DNA from: Sphingobacterium multivorum
Lineage (GTDB): Bacteria; Bacteroidota; Bacteroidia; Sphingobacteriales; Sphingobacteriaceae
NCBI RefSeq assembly: GCF_039511225.1
Contig: NZ_CP154261.1
Location: 3,782,001 to 3,846,000 of the forward strand
Direction of reading: 5' to 3'
DNA length: 64,000 nucleotides
The notes under the pieces are model-generated. The model made no database searches. It saw only the letters and a program-made list of their open reading frames with translations, and had not been told where the DNA came from. The position numbers were made by a program, and so were the translations under genes. Below, piece after piece: positions 8,036-16,221 of the stretch; position 1 is the stretch's first letter; each line of letters begins with the position of its first letter.

Positions 8036-8092
8036 AGATATGGCAATGATGTCTGCCCTTAACCGCCTTAATAAGCTGATGACGTCTACTAT
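8036..8092 (+). ncRNA. Fluoride riboswitch (crcB motif)
   Basis: The core matches the fluoride aptamer: GGCAATGATGTCTGCC (8042-8057), the conserved AACCGCC (8061-8067) and GCTGATGACGTCTAC (8074-8088 region, ending CTAC at 8089). It precedes a CLC antiporter of the fluoride type by about 40 bases, the expected partner. The 3' segment GTCTAC (8084-8089) is exactly complementary to GTAGAC (8124-8129) placed just before the ATG at 8132. The off state may therefore pair these and hide the translation start, and fluoride binding would free it. The class call is firm; the switching model is inference. Confidence 0.93.
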
Positions 8093-8131
8093 TTTAGTAT
8101 AAAACAACAATTTTATATAAAGTGTAGACTT

Positions 8132-9370
8132 ATGGCTATAACACATTCAAATCAAAGCAACCTTCATTTTTTTCTTAAATGGCTTATCTCCTGTAGCGCG
8201 ATAGGTTTCATCGTAGGCTCTATTTGTGCGTTTTTTCTCTTTTCCCTCAATTGGGTAACGCAGTACCGAGAAACTCATCCTTGGATAATTTATGGACTTC
8301 CCCTGGCGGGATTTACCATAGCATTGTCCTATAAGTATTGGGGCAATCCATCAAGCAAAGGAAATAACCTGCTGATTGAAGAATACCTTCATCCCCAACG
8401 CCGCATTCCGCTTATCATGGCGCCTCTTGTCCTATTCGGAACTTTACTTACACATCTGTTTGGAGGTTCTGCAGGTCGTGAAGGAACCGCTGTACAGATC
8501 GGTGGAGCAGTTTCCGATCAGCTTAATCGCTGGTTTGACTTCGATAAAACTGAACGTCGCATCTTAATTTCGATCGGCATCACTGCAGGATTCGCCGCTG
8601 TGTTTGGGACCCCGCTCGCCGGAACGATATTCGGCTTGGAAGTCCTACTGATTGGCAAAAAAAGATATTTCGGCATCCTGCCCTGTTTATTTACCGCCTA
8701 TTTTGCGAACTTCAGCTGTCAATTATGGAATATTCCACACACCCATTATCCAATTCATGATGTTATTCCAATGCTGTCCTTGACCAATATTGGATTTAGC
8801 CTTGCTGCAGGCATTCTATTCGGTATTACAGCATGGCTTTTTACATTTACCAGCGATTTCTTTAGCCTTCAATTCAAACGAATTAAGTATACGCTATTTA
8901 GGCCTGTGATTGGCGGTATTATTTTGGTACTTATCATTACCTTATTTCACAGCAGCAGCTATATTGGACTTGGCATCCCGATGAGTCAGAATGCATTTGT
9001 TGATCAGTCGAACTATTATGATTTTATTATCAAATTACTTTTGACGACTTTCACCCTTTCGGCCGGGTTTAAAGGCGGAGAAGTCACCCCGTTATTTTTT
9101 ATCGGGGCAACTTTAGGTAGTGCATTAAGCACTATTATTCCACTTCCCGTCAGCCTGCTGGCTGCCATGGGTTTTGTAGCGGTATTTTCAGGCGCGACAA
9201 ACACCCCGCTCGCCTGTATTGTCATGGGGTACGAATTATTTGGTATTCAACCAATTTTATTTATAGCAATCGCCTGTATAGTTGCATTTTTGTTTTCTGG
9301 CAAAAAGGGAATTTATGTTGCGCAAAAAGGGGGGGTAAAGGAAAAGTTATACCGCAGACTTAATTTATAA
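8132..9370 (+). CDS. CLC-F type fluoride/proton antiporter
   Basis: A 412-residue CLC-family membrane transporter. Visible motifs are GGSAGREGTAVQIGG with the gating Glu at about 117, GFAAVFGTPLAGTIFGLEVL, and GFKGGEVTPLFFIGATLG. The usual chloride-binding GSGIP loop is replaced by KGNNLLIEE (about 76-84), as in fluoride-exporting CLCs. Together with the fluoride riboswitch directly upstream, this makes fluoride efflux coupled to proton entry the best reading, rather than chloride transport. It lacks cytoplasmic CBS domains. It converges on mgtE, 50 bases away. Confidence 0.93.
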   Translation: MAITHSNQSNLHFFLKWLISCSAIGFIVGSICAFFLFSLNWVTQYRETHPWIIYGLPLAGFTIALSYKYWGNPSSKGNNLLIEEYLHPQRRIPLIMAPLVLFGTLLTHLFGGSAGREGTAVQIGGAVSDQLNRWFDFDKTERRILISIGITAGFAAVFGTPLAGTIFGLEVLLIGKKRYFGILPCLFTAYFANFSCQLWNIPHTHYPIHDVIPMLSLTNIGFSLAAGILFGITAWLFTFTSDFFSLQFKRIKYTLFRPVIGGIILVLIITLFHSSSYIGLGIPMSQNAFVDQSNYYDFIIKLLLTTFTLSAGFKGGEVTPLFFIGATLGSALSTIIPLPVSLLAAMGFVAVFSGATNTPLACIVMGYELFGIQPILFIAIACIVAFLFSGKKGIYVAQKGGVKEKLYRRLNL

Positions 9371-9420
9371 ACAAGACAATGCGTTTTCAGCTTATCTGTC
9401 TACCTCTTTGTATCCCTCCA

Positions 9421-10737
9421 CTACAGTAGTTTTCCATGCAGAAAGAATGCTGCAACAGTAAAATAGATAATCAATCCGGAAACATCCACCAGCGTTGCTA
9501 CAAATGGCGCTGATGCTGTCGCTGGATCCAATCCAAACCGACGTAGGATAAATGGAATAAACGATCCCGACAAAGTCCCCCATAAAACAATAAACAATAA
9601 GGAAACCGCAACCGTAAAACCAATTGAAATCCAATAAGGACCGTAGTCATATAGGCCAAGAAAATGCCAGGCCAATATCCGTAGAAATCCGATCGAACCT
9701 AATATCCCACCTAAGATTAAACCGGAAGAAACTTCGCGTTTCATCACGTACCACCAATCTTTAAGCTTTAACTCACCTAAAGCCATTGCACGAATAATTA
9801 AAGAGGCCGCCTGCGACCCCGAATTACCGCCACTGGATATAATCAAAGGAACAAATAGAGCCAGCACAACCGCCTTTTCCAATTCCCCTTCAAAAAAGCC
9901 CATTGCAGAGGCTGTAAGCATTTCGCTAAAAAACAAGATGATTAACCAGCCGGCTCTTTTTTGAATCAATTGCAACAAAGGAGTTTTGGTATAAGCCAGA
10001 TCCAATTCTTCCATACCTCCAAATCGCTGAATATCTTCGGTATCCCGATCCTCAATTCGATCCAACACGTCATCAAATGTCACAATCCCGACCAATACGC
10101 CGGCTTCTGTAATGATAGGCAAAGCACTTCGGTCATATTTTTGAAAAATTTCAAATGCCTCTTCCATGGGTGTAGACGCCTTAATCGCAGCAAAGTTGTA
10201 GTCAATTAAGTCGGAAATTTTGGTAGAAGAATCCGATAGCAGTAATTGACCAATTTTCAAGTCATCGATCAATACGTTTTTCTCATCAACTACATAAATA
10301 AAATTAAGCGTTTCGGCCTTCCTTCCAAAAACCTTGATATGCCGAAAGACATCATCGACGGTATAATAAGGGCGCACCTGAACATACATTGGCGTCATCA
10401 GCCGAGCGATACTATCCTCTTTATATCCGATAAGCTCCAAAGCCATCTGCTTTTCGCGTTCATTCAATAGATTGATAAGGTACTTGATCAGATCATCAGG
10501 CAGCTCAGACAGCAATTCATTACGCGTATCCGGCTTCAAATTATTCAGCAATTCGGACAGTTCATGTTCCGTCATTGATTTGATCAACGTATATTGAACA
10601 TCCATTTCAAAAAATGAAAAGATCTCCAATCTATCCTCCAAAGGATAGTCCATAAACTGTTGATGTTGTTCTCCCTTACTTAAACGCGATATTTCTTCCG
10701 CGATATCGGCTGGGTGTAATGCTGAATTTTGTTCCAT
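9421..10737 (-). CDS. mgtE: Magnesium transporter MgtE
   Basis: Inner-membrane Mg2+ channel gated by internal Mg2+. The 438-residue protein has the order of the family: N-terminal MgtE_N superhelical domain (HPADIAEEIS...DDLIKYLINLL), two CBS domains (about 135-255, including MTPMYVQVRPYYTVDD and FDDVLDRIE), then five membrane helices with SSGGNSGSQAASLIIRA and the ion-path motif DPATASAPFVATLVDVSG. The promoter lies 28 bases upstream on the minus strand. Confidence 0.96.
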   Translation of the reverse strand: MEQNSALHPADIAEEISRLSKGEQHQQFMDYPLEDRLEIFSFFEMDVQYTLIKSMTEHELSELLNNLKPDTRNELLSELPDDLIKYLINLLNEREKQMALELIGYKEDSIARLMTPMYVQVRPYYTVDDVFRHIKVFGRKAETLNFIYVVDEKNVLIDDLKIGQLLLSDSSTKISDLIDYNFAAIKASTPMEEAFEIFQKYDRSALPIITEAGVLVGIVTFDDVLDRIEDRDTEDIQRFGGMEELDLAYTKTPLLQLIQKRAGWLIILFFSEMLTASAMGFFEGELEKAVVLALFVPLIISSGGNSGSQAASLIIRAMALGELKLKDWWYVMKREVSSGLILGGILGSIGFLRILAWHFLGLYDYGPYWISIGFTVAVSLLFIVLWGTLSGSFIPFILRRFGLDPATASAPFVATLVDVSGLIIYFTVAAFFLHGKLL

Positions 10738-10764
10738 TGGAAGAAAATTTTAATGGATTTAGCG

Positions 10765-10794
10765 CAAAAGTAGCTTATTTTGTATTATTTTCAA
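10765..10794 (-). promoter_or_regulatory. Promoter of mgtE
   Basis: Minus strand: TTG (10794-10792), 19-base spacer, TACTTTTG (10772-10765), matching the Bacteroidetes consensus. The leader to the ATG at 10737 is about 20-25 bases. Confidence 0.7.
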
Positions 10795-10907
10795 CAATCT
10801 GAAAAACTATTTTTCTATGGCAAATTGCTTAACGCCAATCGTAAGTCCCTTTCCCCTTGTATTTGGCAGGGCATACTGCTGAGGCTGCTGTTAGACTTTA
10901 CAATAGC

Positions 10908-11618
10908 TTAAAAATTAATTAATCCAGGTACTAGCTCTACAGGCTCAATACCTGCCCTAAACAACCGTGCTGTTAAACCGCCTTGCAGTATAATATTCCC
11001 GTCACTTACGTGCAACCAGCTACCTTCACGCAAACCGATGACAGGTTGGCTATTCAATTGATGGAATTCCTGAATTCGTGTTTCTCTTGTCTCTCCTTTA
11101 TGTGTGGAATTTGGATCTGGGTCCAAATAGTGCGGATTAATATTGAAGGGTAAAAAACCAAGCGCCTCAAAGCAAGCAGGATAAACAATAGGCATATCAT
11201 TCGTGGTTCCAATTGTTAGTCCGGTCAAATTAGACCCTGCGGATGTACCGACATATGGAATCCCCTTTGCTACTTGTACGCGCAGTTGCGGAACCAAATC
11301 CAGATCATACAGCGTTTTTAAGAGTAAAAATGTATTTCCTCCACCAATAAAAATAGCTTTAGCATCCTGAATAGCCTTCTTCATATTGTCAAACTCATGG
11401 AGCCCCCTAACCGTCACGCCCTCATCTTTCAGGGCTTCTTGTACCTTAGCGGTATAAGCATCAAAGGAAATTCCTGAAGGTCTCGCAAAAGGGACAAATA
11501 GCAATTCGTCTGACTGAATAAATTCGACAAATTCCTGTTTAATATAAGCTAAAAATTCACTACCATAGATCGTACTTGTACTCACGACCAATAACTTGTA
11601 CGCTGGATTAACATTCAT
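10908..11618 (-). CDS. pepE: Dipeptidase E (alpha-aspartyl dipeptidase)
   Basis: Cytoplasmic serine peptidase of family S51 that splits Asp-X dipeptides. 236 residues; the fold markers are AIFIGGGNTFLLL (about 88-100), the nucleophile elbow GTSAGSN with Ser126, TTNDMPIVYP, and NPHYLDPDP containing the likely catalytic His163. Length matches the family. Its ATG is about 90 bases downstream of the Arc-like gene on the same strand, so it may be read from the SPFH transcript or alone. Confidence 0.94.
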   Translation of the reverse strand: MNVNPAYKLLVVSTSTIYGSEFLAYIKQEFVEFIQSDELLFVPFARPSGISFDAYTAKVQEALKDEGVTVRGLHEFDNMKKAIQDAKAIFIGGGNTFLLLKTLYDLDLVPQLRVQVAKGIPYVGTSAGSNLTGLTIGTTNDMPIVYPACFEALGFLPFNINPHYLDPDPNSTHKGETRETRIQEFHQLNSQPVIGLREGSWLHVSDGNIILQGGLTARLFRAGIEPVELVPGLINF

Positions 11619-11705
11619 CTTTTTTCGTTAAACTTTAAAATAAAAAGTACCTTTGGCTTTGTCAATTATGAAGCCAAAGGTACAGATTTCATTCCTTACT
11701 CTTTT

Positions 11706-11882
11706 CTATTTCTTGTCGGCAGCCTTTTTTTCCGTGCCCAATCTTTTATTTTCTTGCAGTGCCTTATGTAAAAGATATTCTATCTGCCCATTAACACTTC
11801 TAAACTCATCTGCAGCCCATTTTTCCAATGCTTTGTACATTTGGTCGTCTAAGCGTAGCATAAAGTTTTTCTTATCCGCCAT
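11706..11882 (-). CDS. Arc-like ribbon-helix-helix protein, 58 aa
   Basis: Starting at ATG 11882, the protein begins MADKKNFMLRLDDQMYKALEKW, a beta strand then helix typical of Arc/MetJ-type DNA-binding folds, continues EFRSVNGQIEYLLHKALQEN (second helix with the NxxIEYLL pattern) and ends in a Lys/Ala-rich tail. It is 10 bases downstream of the SPFH gene, surely in the same operon. Arc-type proteins bind DNA as dimers, but a membrane-linked role beside SPFH cannot be excluded. Confidence 0.85.
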   Translation of the reverse strand: MADKKNFMLRLDDQMYKALEKWAADEFRSVNGQIEYLLHKALQENKRLGTEKKAADKK

Positions 11883-11892
11883 TTCATTTCGT

Positions 11893-12756
11893 TTATTGGT
11901 ACAAAGTACCTGTATTTACAATTGGTGTCGCTGCTTTCTCTCCACAGAGTACAACCATTAAATTGCTGACCATTGCTGCTTTTTTCTCGTTATCCAACTC
12001 TACAATATCTTTCTCAGACAATTTATGCAAGGCCATTTCCACCATCCCAACTGCACCATCTACGATCTTTGCCCTTGCGGCCACAATTGCTGCCGCCTGT
12101 TGTCTTTGAAGCATCGCACCAGCGATTTCTGACGCGTAGGCCAAATGGCTGATTCTTGCTTCCTTAATAATAACGCCAGCTGGCGCCAAACGATCCGACA
12201 ACTCCTGCTCAAGAATATGGTTTACGGTATCTCCTCCCTCCCGTAAGGTTATTTCAGCACCTTCATCTTCCAAGTTATCATACGGAAAGCTTCCAGCCAA
12301 ATGTCTTACTGCTGCTTCACTCTGCGTGCGTACATAAGATGTATAATTACTCACATCATAAGCAGCTTTATACGTGTCACCCACTTGCCACACGATCACT
12401 GCCCCAATCTCAATTGGGTTTCCCATCTTGTCATTTACTTTCAGCGTCTGTCCTTGCAGATTATCCGAACGAAGACTTATTTTAATCGTCGAATACAACG
12501 GATTGACAAAAAACAAACCATTTTCCTTAACGGTACCTACATATTTTCCGAAGAAATTCAACACACGGGAATGGTTTGGATTAATAATCATCAATCCCTT
12601 TAAAATGAAAAAAGTAGCAATCATCAATACAACCCCCAATACAACATACAGCGAACTTTCTTCTACGCTTGCAAATGAAAATATAGCTGCCACAAACGAG
12701 ACAACAGCTATCAATAAAGCTAAATAGCCTGACATTGGTTTAATTAGTTTTTCCAT
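11893..12756 (-). CDS. SPFH (stomatin/prohibitin) domain membrane protein
   Basis: 287 residues: two N-terminal membrane helices (YLALLIAVVSFVAAIFSF and LYVVLGVVLMIATFFILKG), then an SPFH domain starting INPNHSRVLNFFGKYVGTVKENGLFFVNPL, with IEIGAVIVWQVGDTYKAAYDV, YVRTQSEAAVRHLAG, an ISHLAYASEIAGAMLQRQQAAAI helix and a C-terminal Glu/Lys-rich segment. Such proteins scaffold membrane microdomains. Followed by an Arc-like gene after 10 bases. Confidence 0.93.
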   Translation of the reverse strand: MEKLIKPMSGYLALLIAVVSFVAAIFSFASVEESSLYVVLGVVLMIATFFILKGLMIINPNHSRVLNFFGKYVGTVKENGLFFVNPLYSTIKISLRSDNLQGQTLKVNDKMGNPIEIGAVIVWQVGDTYKAAYDVSNYTSYVRTQSEAAVRHLAGSFPYDNLEDEGAEITLREGGDTVNHILEQELSDRLAPAGVIIKEARISHLAYASEIAGAMLQRQQAAAIVAARAKIVDGAVGMVEMALHKLSEKDIVELDNEKKAAMVSNLMVVLCGEKAATPIVNTGTLYQ

Positions 12757-12853
12757 AATTCGTTAATATATATTTGATATCATTTTAATATCATAAATAT
12801 ACTATAATATTTTTCATATTTCAAATGAAAATTTAAAATGATTATTTTTGATC

Positions 12854-13336
12854 ATGCGCAAAAAGTCCTTTCTTCCTTTAGTAAACTCTGCGACAGAAAC
12901 CCTCATCCTTGGCTCTTTGCCTGGAGATAAGTCTTTAGCAGAAAATGAATATTATGCACACCCACAAAATCGATTCTGGAAAGTAATCAAATATTTATTC
13001 AATGTACCAGAAAAAACAGGCTATAAGGAGAATGTGGAACTTTTACTCGAAAACAACATCGGTCTTTGGGATGTTTGTGCAGAAGCCTCTCGCCCCGGCA
13101 GCATGGATTTAGCCATACAAAATGAAGTTCCGAATCCAATTGACGAGTTGCTGCAAACCTATCCTGCAATCACACAAATTATTTTCAACGGACAAAAAGC
13201 GTACAGTTTGTATTTAAAGCATTTCAGCAAAAGAGAAGACATTAAGTACAGATGCTTACCCAGCACAAGTCCAGCCAATGCGAAAAGTAATCTCGAAAAT
13301 CTAATTCAACATTGGCGCATAATAATAAGTGATTAA
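12854..13336 (+). CDS. DNA-deoxyinosine glycosylase (uracil-DNA glycosylase superfamily)
   Basis: 160-residue base-excision repair enzyme expected to remove hypoxanthine from DNA. Features are LILGSLPGDKSLAENEYYAHPQNRFWKVI (active-site loop followed by the HPQNRFW block of Mug-like enzymes), GLWDVCAEASRPGSMD and a C-terminal LPSTSPANAKSN. ATG at 12854 is chosen over a TTG two codons upstream. It is divergent from the SPFH gene and 53 bases ahead of purM. Confidence 0.88.
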   Translation: MRKKSFLPLVNSATETLILGSLPGDKSLAENEYYAHPQNRFWKVIKYLFNVPEKTGYKENVELLLENNIGLWDVCAEASRPGSMDLAIQNEVPNPIDELLQTYPAITQIIFNGQKAYSLYLKHFSKREDIKYRCLPSTSPANAKSNLENLIQHWRIIISD

Positions 13337-13389
13337 ATTGCACGAATTAGGTTCGTTAATTCAGTCCTATTGCTTATTTTTGCCCTAAG

Positions 13390-14568
13390 ATGTCAGATTT
13401 AAAATACAATCAACGAGGCGTGTCCGCAGGGAAAGAGGATGTGCACAATGCGATAAAAAATATAGATAAGGGTCTGTTTCCCAAAGCATTTTGCAAAATA
13501 ATTCCAGATATTTTGGGTGGAGATCCAGACTGGTGTAATATTATGCATGCGGATGGTGCTGGTACCAAATCTTCATTGGCTTACGTATACTGGAAGGAAA
13601 CCGGTGATATTTCAGTTTGGAAAGGTATTGCACAAGATGCAATTATCATGAATATTGATGACTTGCTTTGTGTGGGAGCCATCGATAACATTCTTTTATC
13701 CTCAACGATTGGTAGAAATAAAAATCTTATTCCTGGAGAGGTGATCGCCGAAATTATCAATGGCACGGAAGAGATTCTATCTGAACTTCGGGATTTGGGC
13801 ATTGGCATCTATTCTACAGGGGGTGAAACTGCCGACGTTGGCGACCTTGTTCGTACCATCATTGTTGATAGTACTGTGACCTGTCGTATGAAACGTGAAG
13901 ACGTCATTTCAAATCATCGCATCAAAGGCGGCAATGTAATTGTTGGATTGGCATCGAATGGAAAAGCAACCTATGAACAGGCGTACAATGGCGGAATGGG
14001 TTCCAATGGACTAACTTCCGCACGTCATGATGTATTTAACAAAAAAGTAGCTGAAAAATATCCTGAAGCGTACGATCCTGCTGTTCCTTACAATTTAGTT
14101 TTCGCTGGGAGTCAGGACCTCACCAATGAAATCGAAGTTGAAACAGGAGAAAAAATAACTGCGGGTAAGCTTGTTCTTTCTGCGACGCGTACTTATGCGC
14201 CTGTTATCAAACAAATACTGGACAAATATCGTTCACAAATCGACGGAATGGTACATTGCTCAGGTGGAGCGCAAACAAAGGTTTTACACTTCGTTGATAA
14301 TGTGCACGTTATCAAAGACAATCTTTTCCCAATCCCACCTCTTTTTGAATTAATACAGAAAGAATCCAATACAGACTGGAAAGAAATGTACAAAGTATTC
14401 AATATGGGACATCGCATGGAATTATATGTACCTGAATCAATTGCATCGGATATCGTCGCTATTTCAGAGTCATTTGGCATTCCGGCTCAAATCATCGGCC
14501 GCGTAGAAGAATCCGCCGTTAAAAAAGTAACAATAACCTCTCCCTACGGAGAATTTATTTACGAATAA
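13390..14568 (+). CDS. purM: Phosphoribosylformylglycinamidine cyclo-ligase (AIR synthase)
   Basis: ATP-dependent closure of FGAM to AIR in purine synthesis. 392 residues, the longer form seen in Bacteroidetes. N-terminal YNQRGVSAGKEDVHNAI, MHADGAGTKSSLAY, MNIDDLLCVGA, the GIGIYSTGGETADVGDLVRT block and the C-terminal MVHCSGGAQTKVLHF support the PurM ATP-binding fold. A terminator follows after one base. Confidence 0.92.
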   Translation: MSDLKYNQRGVSAGKEDVHNAIKNIDKGLFPKAFCKIIPDILGGDPDWCNIMHADGAGTKSSLAYVYWKETGDISVWKGIAQDAIIMNIDDLLCVGAIDNILLSSTIGRNKNLIPGEVIAEIINGTEEILSELRDLGIGIYSTGGETADVGDLVRTIIVDSTVTCRMKREDVISNHRIKGGNVIVGLASNGKATYEQAYNGGMGSNGLTSARHDVFNKKVAEKYPEAYDPAVPYNLVFAGSQDLTNEIEVETGEKITAGKLVLSATRTYAPVIKQILDKYRSQIDGMVHCSGGAQTKVLHFVDNVHVIKDNLFPIPPLFELIQKESNTDWKEMYKVFNMGHRMELYVPESIASDIVAISESFGIPAQIIGRVEESAVKKVTITSPYGEFIYE

Positions 14569-14569
14569 A

Positions 14570-14617
14570 AAAACACCCCTTGTCTCGTGCTTATAGGCGA
14601 CGCAAGGGATGTTTTTT
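14570..14617 (+). terminator. Terminator between purM and rimB
   Basis: CCCTTG (14577-14582) pairs with CAAGGG (14603-14608), extended outward across one mismatch by ACA/TGT and an A-run facing a run of six T (14612-14617). The rimB start is only 13 bases after the T-run. Confidence 0.8.
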
Positions 14618-14630
14618 CAATTTGCTATAC

Positions 14631-15068
14631 ATGAAAGAAAAACTTCTCGTAGGCTGGAAAGAGACCCTTGATTTACCTGAACTGGGAATATTTGGTATAG
14701 AAGCAAAGGTTGATACGGGAGCGGCTTCTTCGGTCTTGCATTGTAACTCTTACGAGATAGTTAACGAAGATGGTCAAGACTGGATCATCTGTGAACTCAT
14801 CATTAATTTTGAAACCGAAGAGACAAAAACGCTAAAATTAAAACTTTATAAAGCAAAATTAGTTAAAAGCTCTTTTGGTCAAGAAGAAAAGCGATTTTAT
14901 ATCCGCACTACAGCAGCATTATATAACCAGGTATTTAGCATTAAGATATCCTTTAGAAACCGATCCCAGATGACCTATCCCATGCTTTTGGGAAAAAACT
15001 TTTTGTATAAAAGATTTTTGGTCGATGTTTCCAAGGAAAATCTCTCTAGAAAGGCCTCCGCAAAATAA
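14631..15068 (+). CDS. RimB/retropepsin-like protease
   Basis: 145-residue protein of the PF05618 family (once called ATP-dependent zinc protease, now seen as retropepsin-like). Markers are VGWKETLDLPELGIFGIEAK, the catalytic-type DTGAASSVLH, and PMLLGKNFLYKRFLVD near the end. Next to rimK it probably acts on RimK-made polyglutamate tails of ribosomal protein S6, as RimB does in Pseudomonas. ATG 14631 is used because the frame further upstream crosses the terminator. rimK follows after 58 bases. Confidence 0.88.
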   Translation: MKEKLLVGWKETLDLPELGIFGIEAKVDTGAASSVLHCNSYEIVNEDGQDWIICELIINFETEETKTLKLKLYKAKLVKSSFGQEEKRFYIRTTAALYNQVFSIKISFRNRSQMTYPMLLGKNFLYKRFLVDVSKENLSRKASAK

Positions 15069-15126
15069 AAACAATTAGCCAAGCTATTTTGTTATCTTAG
15101 CACAAAATATATTCAATATACAAATC

Positions 15127-16062
15127 GTGAAAATTGCCGTATTATCGACAGTAAAGAGCTTATACTCAACTCGTCGTCTCGTAGAAGCCGCACAACAAAG
15201 AGGACACGAATGTGTTGTCATCGATCACAGCAAATGTTATGTAGGCATTCAACAAGGTAAACCCAGTATTCATTATAAAGGACAGGATCTCAGTGATATT
15301 GATGCCATTATTCCCCGGATAGGGGCATCGGTAACATTCTATGGATCTGCCATCGTTAGACAATTTGAGGTGATGGATGTCATTTCCGCGAATCCCAGTC
15401 AAGCCATTACGCGTTCCCGAGACAAATTGAGATGCCTACAGATTTTATCCGGGGCAGGTATCGGACTCCCGATTACAGGATTTGCACGAACAGCCTCCGA
15501 TGTGGACGACTTGATTAGTATGGTCGGTGGAGCTCCATTAGTGATCAAATTATTAGAAGGAACCCAAGGTATTGGTGTGGTACTTGCCGAAACCAAAAAA
15601 GCGGCCTCTTCTGTTATAGAAGCGTTCTACGGCCTGGGTAATAACATCCTGATCCAAGAGTTCATCAAAGAGTCTAAAGGCTCTGATATTCGCGCATTCG
15701 TGGTTGACGGCAAAGTTGTTGGAGCGATGAAACGCACGGCGAAAGAGGGTGAATTTAGATCAAACATTCATCGTGGCGGTACCGCACAGATTATCCGTTT
15801 AAGTAAGGCAGAGAAAGATACAGCTATTGCTGCTGCCGCGCAGTTAGGACTTACCGTATGTGGCGTCGATATGATCCCTTCCGATCGAGGCCCTTTAGTA
15901 CTCGAAGTTAATTCATCTCCAGGTTTGGAAGGAATTGAGAAAGCGACAAAAAAAGATATTGCCTCAGAAATTATACAATATATTGAGAGACAATATGAAG
16001 CAAAGCAAGCTCAAATGCCTAAAGTCGTTAAGAAAAAGAAAAAAAGAGAAAGTAAATTATAA
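15127..16062 (+). CDS. rimK: Ribosomal protein S6 glutamate ligase RimK
   Basis: ATP-grasp ligase that adds glutamates to the C-terminus of S6. 311 residues with GTG start; [43 protein letters not shown]-grasp [43 protein letters not shown] and [16 protein letters not shown]. The tail is unusually basic ([12 protein letters not shown]). Upstream, TATCTTAG around 15096-15103 is one base from the -7 consensus. Paired with rimB. Confidence 0.95.
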   Translation: MKIAVLSTVKSLYSTRRLVEAAQQRGHECVVIDHSKCYVGIQQGKPSIHYKGQDLSDIDAIIPRIGASVTFYGSAIVRQFEVMDVISANPSQAITRSRDKLRCLQILSGAGIGLPITGFARTASDVDDLISMVGGAPLVIKLLEGTQGIGVVLAETKKAASSVIEAFYGLGNNILIQEFIKESKGSDIRAFVVDGKVVGAMKRTAKEGEFRSNIHRGGTAQIIRLSKAEKDTAIAAAAQLGLTVCGVDMIPSDRGPLVLEVNSSPGLEGIEKATKKDIASEIIQYIERQYEAKQAQMPKVVKKKKKRESKL

Positions 16063-16074
16063 GGTTACTGAATG

Positions 16075-16122
16075 AGCAATTAAAAGGGGGAGCGGTATAT
16101 ACTGCTCCCCCTTTTAATTGCT
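16075..16122. terminator. Two-way terminator with 19-bp perfect stem
   Basis: AGCAATTAAAAGGGGGAGC (16075-16093) and its exact complement GCTCCCCCTTTTAATTGCT (16104-16122), 10-base loop. It follows rimK after 12 bases. Confidence 0.9.
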
Positions 16123-16221
16123 AAATAACCTAAACTCAACTAAAGTCGAATTTTCAATACTTCTTAAATTCGCCTACCGTTGCTTCCAATTTTTACTTAT
16201 CTTACGCTAAATTATAAATTA

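Noticed and set aside
11653..11961. 102-codon plus-strand ORF
   Set aside because: It is the shadow of the minus-strand Arc-like gene and the end of the SPFH gene.
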